From NCBI GenBank assembly GCA_016758965.1, contig JAEPRB010000111.1, positions 1 to 64,000 on the forward strand: a DNA stretch of 64,000 nt, given 5' to 3'. A model generated the notes under the pieces. That model had not been told where the DNA came from. It did no database searches and saw nothing but the letters and a program-made list of their open reading frames with translations. The DNA comes from Circinella minor (lineage: Eukaryota; Mucoromycota; Mucoromycetes; Mucorales; Lichtheimiaceae). Each line of letters starts with the position of its first letter. The stretch's first letter is position 1. Of this stretch, positions 36,254 to 45,584 are shown piece after piece. The translations under genes were made by a program, and so were the position numbers.

Positions 36254-36390
36254 CTTGGCGAGGCTTTTACCGTCGGTTTTGTGGGCCTCGTGCCCAGGCG
36301 TAATGGAAGAGTGCGCCACGAAAAGAAGAAAGCCAATGCCAACAGGTCCCCCGTTCGAGTCGTTCGAGTCCCGTCCAAATCTTGTCCAAG
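36254..36390. other. GC-rich island (about 56% GC) in AT-rich surroundings
   Basis: By my count 77 of 137 bases are G or C, against roughly 30% around it. Both strands are open across most of it. It contains a tandem GTTCGAGTC GTTCGAGTC, the core of a tRNA B box, but no cloverleaf can be built. Origin unknown; it could be a fragment of a repeated element or a captured sequence. Confidence 0.5.
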
Positions 36391-36522
36391 TTCTAGAAAA
36401 TGCCATTCAAGTCCTTAAAAATAGTCATTATATCTAGTTATATCTGTTTGTTTAAAAATCTGGCAATTTCACGTCTACCCAACCATTGTTATCATAAAAA
36501 TTTCAGTGGCCGTCAATAAAAT

Positions 36523-38077
36523 TCACTTCACATGCTGTGAATTCTTAAAAAAAACCCCATCGGTTCTGTAAAATGTAATAGACTGGGCTATATTCTTGGC
36601 GGTAATGGCTTTGGTGCGTGAAACGTCAATCTTGGGTAGTAATAAGTTCAATTGTTCCAAATTACCATTTAACACAAATGATGTTCCCTTGTTTGGAATT
36701 GTTACCAAATTAAGAATACCATACGATATTACTCTATCATTAATCAGAAACATGGTCTTGCCAGTAAGTGCGCCACCATGTGATGTCTCAAGTATGATAA
36801 GTTCCAATCATGGATAGCTACTTTTAACTCAATACAGTTTAATTGACCCGGAGAGGGGGCAAAAGGATCCTCCTGCTTTTTTTAGTAAAAAGAAGTAGTA
36901 CAATCATTATTACTACAAAATTACCATCGAAATAAAAATATATTGACGATCGTACTTACATTGGTAGTAGCTACGATATCTTGTCTCATTTCTTCAATAT
37001 TTTTTGTTATCTTTTCTCGCTTTTTTCTCCAGAATTTAATGTTTTTAATCTCTTTTGGAACTTTTTCATACACACCCGCGCGCGTGAGTTCAGAAGCGAA
37101 CTTACCCGATTGATGATACTGTTTGCTAACGAGTCCCAATTTACATCGCGTTTATTTAAAGTATAATCCTAAAATAGATTGTTACAATAATTTTTTTTAA
37201 TAATGATCAACAAACAATTATAAACCTAGTTGAATTTTCTTTCTCTTCAATGTTTCTGTAAATTTGGAAATTACCCAATTGTTTGACATCCGCATAACTG
37301 ACAATATTTTCCAAAGGATACACAAATGAATCAATCACTTTATCATAATTAAGTAATACGAATTCTGCTAATGCAGGTGTCACAGGTTTAATGACGTGTA
37401 AATAGTCTTCAATGCCACTTTCCAAGACCATGATTCGTGTAAGTGGAAGAGTAGACGATACAATATCTGAGCAGGTCATTTTTAGGCCGGGATACCATGT
37501 ATGAGGCAAATAGAATTAATTGTTCACAATTAGGAAATGGTTCCAGTAGCAAGATTATTCTATTGTAAAATGACAATTATACTTTATATATGGATTGGAA
37601 CTTATAACTTTTGAAAAAAAAAATAATGATAATAGCTAGCTATTTGTTATACGTACTGTCTGTATATTATGTTCGAGATGCATTTTGCTGTCATTTTTGT
37701 CTCTACAATCGATTTTGCTACAGACATTATTGCACTTTGCTTTCTTATTGTTCCCTTTGCATTCAATGTTGCCACATATGGCACATGTTCTTATTTTTTA
37801 TGGGTGTCTTTAAGCAGAGTATTACTGCTATTACTGCTGCTGTTATCTGTAAATATTTGAAGTGCTATAATAGAATTTGGATCTGTTAACACTAAATTAT
37901 GTTACAACTAATTAACACTTTTGGAGACGTACTTATCACTCCATATAAGCTCGATTCCATAGCGCTGGAATCAAAGGCAATAGTTAGACTATTGGTAGAT
38001 TCCTTATTAATGGTTCGGTTTGTCGACAATGTTCTTGGAATCACTAACATCAGTAGAATTTTCATCTCCACACGCAA
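36523..38077 (-). pseudogene. N-terminal/middle part of orphan protein gene, multiple frameshifts
   Basis: The minus strand carries a chain of protein-like exons. The first is at about 38077-37935, ending FDSSAMESSLYGVI before GTACGT. A Cys-rich piece near 37680-37800 (CAICGNIECKG..., with six Cys in C-x2-C/C-x3-C spacing) is entered only by a frame change at an A run. Next are 37509-37215 (SSTLPLTRIMVLESGIEDYL, ALAEFVLLNYDKVIDSFVYP), 37170-36960 (ELTRAGVYEKVPKEIKNIKF, REKITKNIEEMRQDIVATTN, then GTAAGT), and 36870-36523 (EDPFAPSPGQLNCIELKVAI, frame change, LIILETSHGGALTGKTMF...). It ends in TAA at 36523, or was once continuous with the 35.3-35.9 kb segment. Several single-base shifts are needed, so it is probably decayed. 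Family unknown; not recognised beyond its orphan, Mucoromycota-like character. Confidence 0.45.
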
Positions 38078-38474
38078 TTATGAACTCTCTATTATATAAT
38101 TAGATTTTCTCCTGGCATTAGGATTTCTTCCTTCTGTTTTTTCTTCCATGTCTTTTATTATTAGAGTTATATTTTCATGAACTTTCTTTTTCTCTTTATG
38201 CTTTATGCTACCTGTTTAAGTCTCAGCAACATGTCATAGTCAAAATTGATTGGCTAAATCCAAACGTCATAGGCTTTTTTTTTTTTCAGTATCGAGGCTC
38301 ACCCAGCAGAAGTAAAATAGACATTTGAATATCTTTTTTTCATAACTTAAATATATACTCTCACTCTATCTCTCTTTCTTATTATTATTTCAATGAAACT
38401 TTTCATTTAATAATTCCGCTATGAACAGAAACCCAACACTGGTTTTCACTGCCTCATTCACTTTAGCCGTGCCC

Positions 38475-38484
38475 ATTACTTACT
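38475..38484 (+). repeat. Left target-site duplication ATTACTTACT
   Basis: An exact 10-bp match to 41592-41601, directly outside the left inverted repeat. MULE transposons duplicate 8-11 bp. Confidence 0.85.
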
Positions 38485-38528
38485 CGAAAACTTGAATTGT
38501 GCGCCCCTAAACCTCAATTTCCATTGGC
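38485..38528 (+). repeat. Left terminal inverted repeat of the MULE
   Basis: 44 bp, matching the reverse complement of 41548-41591 at 35 positions. The outermost 6 bases differ most. Confidence 0.85.
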
Positions 38529-38610
38529 TGCTACTTATTTCTGCTGCTTTCTTGCTCAGCAACCAATTAAACACATTCAAATCCATTAAGCCTGATGATG
38601 TAATTTTTTT

Positions 38611-39380
38611 NNNNNNNNNNNNNNNNNNNNNNNNNNNNNNNNNNNNNNNNNNNNNNNNNNNNNNNNNNNNNNNNNNNNNNNNNNNNNNNNNNNNNNNNNN
38701 NNNNNNNNNNNNNNNNNNNNNNNNNNNNNNNNNNNNNNNNNNNNNNNNNNNNNNNNNNNNNNNNNNNNNNNNNNNNNNNNNNNNNNNNNNNNNNNNNNNN
38801 NNNNNNNNNNNNNNNNNNNNNNNNNNNNNNNNNNNNNNNNNNNNNNNNNNNNNNNNNNNNNNNNNNNNNNNNNNNNNNNNNNNNNNNNNNNNNNNNNNNN
38901 NNNNNNNNNNNNNNNNNNNNNNNNNNNNNNNNNNNNNNNNNNNNNNNNNNNNNNNNNNNNNNNNNNNNNNNNNNNNNNNNNNNNNNNNNNNNNNNNNNNN
39001 NNNNNNNNNNNNNNNNNNNNNNNNNNNNNNNNNNNNNNNNNNNNNNNNNNNNNNNNNNNNNNNNNNNNNNNNNNNNNNNNNNNNNNNNNNNNNNNNNNNN
39101 NNNNNNNNNNNNNNNNNNNNNNNNNNNNNNNNNNNNNNNNNNNNNNNNNNNNNNNNNNNNNNNNNNNNNNNNNNNNNNNNNNNNNNNNNNNNNNNNNNNN
39201 NNNNNNNNNNNNNNNNNNNNNNNNNNNNNNNNNNNNNNNNNNNNNNNNNNNNNNNNNNNNNNNNNNNNNNNNNNNNNNNNNNNNNNNNNNNNNNNNNNNN
39301 NNNNNNNNNNNNNNNNNNNNNNNNNNNNNNNNNNNNNNNNNNNNNNNNNNNNNNNNNNNNNNNNNNNNNNNNNNNNNNNN
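38611..39380. other. Assembly gap, 770 N
   Basis: Unresolved bases inside the MULE, replacing the 3' part of the transposase gene. Such gaps usually mark collapsed repeats, which fits other copies existing elsewhere. Confidence 0.99.
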
Positions 39381-41405
39381 ACTAACGATCCTGGCAGCAG
39401 CTTCTTCTTCTATAGTTGCAATAAGAATTTGAATGATAATAATATATATTGGATAAACTGATGAAAACGACTACTTACCATTCAGCTCATTCACTCGGGC
39501 AAGCCTTGTTCTTTCTGCCTTGTTCATTCTACGAAGCCTGAACTTGGCTACCGTGCAAAGATGATCCTGCATCAAATCAGGGAGAACAAGACTCCAAAGA
39601 ATGTACACAAGTACATCAACACGTTGCCTTCTCAGACTTGGCAAATATACCTCCTTTAATTGGCGGTGCCAAGTCTCTATGTAGTTGTTGGTATTTACAT
39701 GATGATGGCGCTTTTTTACATGTGGTAAGCTATAAGAGTCATTGGAAATGCTACATAAAAATGTGTATATTTAAAAAAAAGACTTACATTACGCCATGCT
39801 TGGCTCCATTTTTCACGTTTCCGAAGAAACTCTCTTTCAAAATATTGATAGAGCTCGGGGCCATCCCATTCTTCATCAACATCAATACACCAGGTCTCAA
39901 ACTTTTCAAGTTCAAGATCAAAATCAACTGGTGTTTCAGCTCTCATCATATTCATCATTAGGGAGAGTGCTACTTCACGCATTTCTCTCTTTTCCTTCAG
40001 AGTTTTTGATGGCGTGGATGGTTTTGCCGTGAGTTTGGTAAGAATATTTTTCTTCCATGCACGAAGGACATGCCAATGACAGATAAGTATCTTCACATTG
40101 TCAGTATATGTGCCAGATGATACATCATCATTTACAGTATTATATGCCTTATTAATAGCAGCTATCTCTGTATCAGAATCGTCGATCATAACACGGGATG
40201 GTATATATCCATGTTCATCCTTAAGCCATTGAAGCCAATACAAGATTGGATATTGAGCTTGTGAATTTGTAATCATCCACGTCAATGGTTTGCCCTTTCC
40301 AGTAATCCTGCATCTTGCTACAAGTGTGTAGAGATAACAGTCATGATTGGTACCATCCACACAAGTCTTATGGGTCGAATCAAGACATACGAGATCTCCA
40401 TTCTCTTTCAATAGCTATATAATAAAGAATACATGATTGATCAGGTAAATGTATCATGTATTTTTATTTGTGTCGATTATCTTACCTTTAATTGCCATTG
40501 TGACATGAATGCAAAAAAGAACATTCCCTCTTCATATCTATCAAGATTTTTTGAAGCGAAATATCCTCTTTCATGTTGGATTTTAGTGCCCCATTTCATA
40601 AGACTGTTTGCCATCGAAGGATGAAGTTGGGATTGGCGTCTAAGATGGATTTTCATCACATAATAGACATGGTGATAATCAATTCTCACTGATTGTGGTA
40701 ATTGATCATAGTCTTCGCTATCCAAGATATTTTCAAGAACATCTTTGTCAAGACGAAGCATATGTTTAATATTTCTCCAGGTAAGACTTTTCTCCACTTG
40801 AGCTTGGATGAATTCCATCACAAACCGAGGGAGTGTACCGGAAGTTGTATCTATGTTGCTGCCAGGTTCATGACCAGTATGCTTACGCCGGTATTGTACC
40901 GTGATCATGTTCTTGTCTACACTGTTGTTATTAACAAAGGCAGTAAATCCTGCCTGGCAATTGCAACAAAATGATTTTTCTCCTCGAGGGGGACCACTTC
41001 GTTGGCAGGCAAATCGCTAACATATATTTAATTAATCATGTAATGAAAAGAAAGTAAATTAATAAATACTTATAAAAAAATAAATGAAAAATATCTGATT
41101 ATGTATATAAAACAAATTATTAAAAATATTACTTCATTGAAAATAAATGATTCATTTCCTCTGCCACGTTTTTGACCAGGTGGAGGATGTATATATCCAT
41201 GTTCAAGATATTCATTGTTCTTAAGTCTACGTCCACCATCACTTTTAGTTTTATTATAAAATCTACAGTTGTAGATTGCTTCTTGATCTTTGATCCAATC
41301 ACGATATTCTAATCTTGGAATAGTCAACGTTATAGGTGTACCATCATTTTCAGGTCGAGTGATAAATGTGGTAGTAAGATAGTTTTCCATATTATTATAG
41401 ATCAA
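39381..41405 (-). pseudogene. MULE transposase, 3' end lost in gap, two out-of-frame junctions
   Basis: Exons visible: 41405 (or ATG 41390)-41133, 41017-40486, 40414-39788, 39729-39479 and 39409 into the gap. Exon 1 is FAR1/WRKY-like (EYRDWIKDQEAIYNCRFYNK). Exon 3 carries the DDE-type core: LDSTHKT (first Asp), VMIDDSDTEIAAI (second Asp), CHWHVLRAW (the CxxH-like insert), and a Glu-rich YQYFEREFLRKREKW. Exon 4 has the typical NTNNYIETWHRQLK. Two problems appear. In exon 2 the frame that follows exon 1 (RFACQRSGPPRG) runs to a stop, while the homologous continuation (SFCCNCQAGF, RRKHTGHEP) lies one base off. Exon 4 cannot join exon 3 in phase with any canonical splice pair. The copy is therefore probably non-autonomous now, unless these are assembly errors. 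Confidence 0.8.
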
Positions 41406-41547
41406 AGAAAATTCAGGGGAAAAAATAAATAAAGAATTGATAACAAAACTTTAAAAAAACGAAAAAAAAAAAAATCAAAGTCAAAATGCCAAAGTCAAAT
41501 GAGGAAATAGCAGTCAAAATGGTATTTATTGGTAGGCCAAATATTTG

Positions 41548-41591
41548 GCCAATAAAATTTGAGGTTTACGGGCACACAATTCAAGGCTTGC
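41548..41591 (-). repeat. Right terminal inverted repeat of the MULE
   Basis: Inverted partner of 38485-38528. It overlaps by three bases a perfect palindrome at 41535-41550. Confidence 0.85.
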
Positions 41592-41601
41592 ATTACTTAC
41601 T
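41592..41601 (+). repeat. Right target-site duplication ATTACTTACT
   Basis: Exact copy of 38475-38484. Confidence 0.85.
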
Positions 41602-44212
41602 ATTTATTGAGTTTGAAAATAAAAGTTGATGTATTATGCCGATGAAGATAAAGTAGGCACTCCCTTGTGTACCCACTTATTTTGTTCGGTTTGAAATTTT
41701 TTTTTTATGGTGAAATTATCACAGGCACTTGATCGCGACATTTGTACTATATGATTTGTAAATTATTATTATTATTATTATCAAAATTGGAAAATGGAAT
41801 AAAAGTCTACTTCTACAACTTTACTAACAGTATCCTTTACTTTGTGGTTGATATTTGGAATCACGGGTCCGTTGTCGTCAATGATAAATAGCTAAATAAT
41901 TTTTTCAGCACGATATCCGTCTCCTAAACGTATTTTTTTTTTTGCTGTGTTTATATTTTGCATAACATTATTAATATTATCTTATTGTCTAAAATGAAAT
42001 ACGGAAATAGATGATCTGTTATAATGGATTTTCATGTATTCTTGTATTTCCAGTCTCGTTTATTCTTTTTTTTTATTATCTGGACGGAAGAGTTCAGAAC
42101 ATTGCTTCAGTAATGTCATCGCATCCAACCCATTTTGATTGGTACCAGTTCGTTCCCATGATTGGGGAACCCCAAACTGTTCAATCCCTTCTATTTGATA
42201 TGTTAAAACGAAGAATTGATATAATTATAGTGATAAAAATACTCACTACAGTGTTACTAATTAATCAAAATTTCTTATACTGACAATCAATCGAGAATAT
42301 GAAATAGAGAAAAGGGGTAAAATGACAAATAATACAAAATAAGCTACTAATATATAGAAATACAATGATCATGTGTTACAGCTAATGACTATTCTTGTAA
42401 AAGTTGATTTATGAATTTTTGGGACGCCTGTAGTAGTCATTCCCTACAAAAAAAAAGAGCTTTTTGATCATGCAGCGACCATAGAGAAATAATTAAAGTT
42501 GAAAGCTTCAATTGCACAAATAAGAAATGTGAGACCACTGAAGGCTGACTTTTTTCAACTTCTAGGGAAAAAAAAAACGAATAAATACATCATTTACATG
42601 ATAGTTTAAACCATTCAATCCTTCAATACTTATAAGAAAAAGCGTCAAGATAAAAAGAAGTGTGACCTTATCTACAAGCTGTATTTTTTATTGGTTTCGA
42701 AATCAAACTCAATTTTTACCAGTGTACAATGCACAATGATAAGTCAGTTATTGAGTACTATTCCCACAATTAAATTGTTTCACTTAATCTGTTCTTAATC
42801 CAGTATCATTTTGAGAAATAATATTTACAAAACATATATTTTAATTCGACACTTCTTATATATCAACTTGATGTATTATATGGATCTTTTTTTTTGGGGA
42901 GGGGGTTGTTTCAAGTTGCGATACATCAATAAAAATGGTGCCTAATATAGTTGTTTCTATAGTCATTCTTTTAATCATCCATATATTGTATTTCAGTATT
43001 TTCATTAACGCTTATACAGTACACCATAGCAAAATAAAGAATATAATAAAGATATACTATGATTAGATTAAGATAAACATGATAAAAAAAAGATGACAGT
43101 TCACATAATGTAGCTAGCTCGTGCTTAATAAGTTTTGCTACTGTGTGTTAATTTTTTAACTATTTAAAAATGAAAAGATTCATGAAATAGTGACAATGAA
43201 CCAGAGACTGGATTAATAATAAATTCACAACAAAGTATTGTTTGTATTAATATAGAGCATGGTTAGCAGTTGAATATATATGTAGAAACGAATTATATCA
43301 ACGGCATAATTACACATTTAATGGTAATGAACAAGTACATGAAGAAGTTAAGAAGAACATCCATGTGAAATTGGCAAAAAACAGACACTGTTATCAAAAA
43401 TTTGTTGACAACCTTTTTCTTAACGACAAGAAAACGAATTAATCACTTAGAAACAAAGGAAAGTTTAAATAAGCTTATATTACTGGCTTTACCAATTAAA
43501 AAAAAAGAAATACTGTATTGTATAAAATAAAAATATATAAACCCGGGCAAGTTCACCAGATACCGGTTTGTCGAATAGCCAGAGTTTTAACGAGTACTGC
43601 TGTAATTATTACACACATAATAGTAGTCAAAGATAGATTATAAATTCTTGTTAGGCTGTACGGAATTTTTATGAATTTTAATTCATGTTTACTGATTTAG
43701 ATCTATTTTGAAAAACCAATGACCGGATTCAACACCGAATAATATTAAAGGGAAGAATAATCCATCCCCCGCTATTTTTTATTTATTTATATGAATATAT
43801 TATATGAAAGTGAATTTATTATTAAGTTGTTATTATGGTACCTGATCTACGTTTTGTTTGGTGAAACAATTAGAATATGACATTTCCCCCCTCTTTCTCT
43901 GTACTACAAAAACAATATTTACGTAACTAAAAATTGTAATATATATATATATATATATAAAAGAATTTACTGTATGTATAATAATAATAATAATATCTAC
44001 TTAAAAAAGAAAAAGAGAGAGGACGATTATCTGTGAAAAAGGAAAGTGAGAAAGGGAGGGGAAGTTGATGCAGAAGTGAAAAGGATATAAGAAAAGGACT
44101 ATAATATATAAAGTAAAAGAGAAAAGAAAAAAACCATAATGTACAGTAAACATATAGAAAAGAAAGAAGAACAAAAACAAACCTATAAAATAATTAGTAT
44201 ATTTGTTTTGTG

Positions 44213-44245
<33 letters not shown>

Positions 44246-44269
44246 CCCATATATATATATATATATATA
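41602..44269. other. 2.7-kb intergenic region, no gene recognised
   Basis: AT-rich with (TA)n near 43940 and (ATA)n near 43980. Open frames such as the one at 42011 lack motifs. The last few hundred bases are probably the bHLH gene's 3' UTR. Confidence 0.4.
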
Positions 44270-44749
44270 TTAACGTTGTTGTTGTTGTTGTTGTTGCTGA
44301 TATGATTGTAAAACACTTTCAAGTTGTTGAATTCTTTGTTGATAAGTATGGACTTCTTGTTGTAAAAAACGAATATGATCCACACTTCGACGTAAAATAA
44401 CACCTTTATTAGGCTTATTAGATCCATTATTATTATTATTGTTATTATTATTACTCTCAAGCATTGTATCAGGAAGTAATGTTCCAAGTTCTTGAATTCG
44501 ATCATTAATATTATCTCTCCGTCGGCGTTCAACTATCAATTTGTTTCATTTTTTTTTTTTTGTCTTCGTGAGAAAAAAAACACACACTTCATATACTCAC
44601 ATACACATAAACATCCATCATATCCTAACTTTTTTTTAAAAAATCTATATCCATTATATTCCATACCAGCATTATGTGATTCTCTTCGACGTCTTCTTTT
44701 TTCCATGATCATTTGTAAACTATTAAAAAAAAATTAATAATAATATGTT

Positions 44750-44785
<36 letters not shown>

Positions 44786-45584
44786 GGTAGAGCGGATAAA
44801 AATAAAAATAAACTTACTTCATTTGCATAGTATAATCATCTTCAAAACTTTTTGCTGTACCACCTTGTTGCTCTGGAGATTGTTGTTGCTTTGGTTGCTT
44901 AGATTGTTTAGATTTTTTAGTTTGTTGTGGTTGCTGTGTCATCGGATGAGGGTGGTCATTATAATAAGGTGGAGAAGTACCAAAATTATAATCAATATTA
45001 GCAGGTGCTGACATGGCAGCTGCTCCAGGGGGTCCTTGTGGATAGTGAGATGTAGAAGAAGAAGAAGAAGGTGGTGGTGGCATATCCATCGGTAGTTCAG
45101 AGTAAGTAGGAGGTGAACCGAACCAAGGATCTTCTGCATAAGAAAAACTTGACGAAGAAGGAGAATGCTGTTGTTGTTGTTGTTGTTGTTGAGTCATACT
45201 ATAACTACCAACACTTTGTTGTTGTTGTTGTTGAGTCATACTATAACTACCAACACTTTGTCGATGTTGTTGTTGACGAAAAGTATTCATTCCAGTTTGA
45301 TAATCTAAATCTTCTAAATCATCCAAGGGAGCATTTAAAGGGGACATGAATGATTGTGAAAACTCTTCATTTGTATTGTTTGGATTAGTTCTTGTATTAT
45401 GTGGGTCAATGCGCAGTGGCGATGACGCCATGGTATATTCGTCATTGTGTTGTTGGTGTTGTTGATAAAATGATAAAGGATGAGGAATAGAATGACGTTG
45501 TTGTTGTTGAAGGTGATATTGTGTTGGATTCTGTAATTTATTAGATTGAAAAGGTTGTTGTTGTTGTTGTTGCTGGTGAGACAT
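44270..45584 (-). CDS. bHLH-leucine zipper transcription factor, Q/N-rich, 360 aa
   Basis: Exons 45584-44818, 44719-44667 and 44532-44270 join in phase to 360 residues. The basic region and helix 1 read [22 protein letters not shown] and on to IQELGTLLP; His271, Glu275 and Arg279 are the H-E-R triad of proteins that bind CACGTG E-boxes. A nine-Asn insertion lengthens the loop. Helix 2 ([19 protein letters not shown]) runs into a heptad-like [13 protein letters not shown] zipper and a final poly-Q. The block resembles the MITF/TFE/USF class and fungal relatives such as Rtg3-like factors. The N-terminal 250 residues are disordered, with poly-Q, poly-S and poly-P, and hold a tandem 14-residue duplication beginning QSVGSYSMT (residues 109 and 123). 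Specific targets cannot be told. The nearest neighbour genes do not suggest a pathway. Confidence 0.9.

Larger units (their letters stand above)
38485..41591 (-). mobile_element. Mutator-like DNA transposon (MULE), ~3.1 kb
   Basis: Terminal inverted repeats lie at 38485-38528 and 41548-41591; 35 of 44 positions match, with an exact core CTTGAATTGTG and a shared TAAACCTCAA block. The element is bounded by the 10-bp direct repeat ATTACTTACT on both sides. Inside is one minus-strand gene with MULE transposase motifs. A perfect 16-bp palindrome GGCCAAATATTTGGCC (41535-41550) abuts the inner edge of the right repeat. The interior includes the 770-N gap, so true length is uncertain. Clear target duplication means a fairly recent insertion, although the transposase reading frame looks damaged. 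Confidence 0.88.

Noticed and set aside
36340..36380. tRNA gene suggested by GTTCGAGTC
   Set aside because: No acceptor stem, anticodon arm or T-arm pairing can be formed around either copy.
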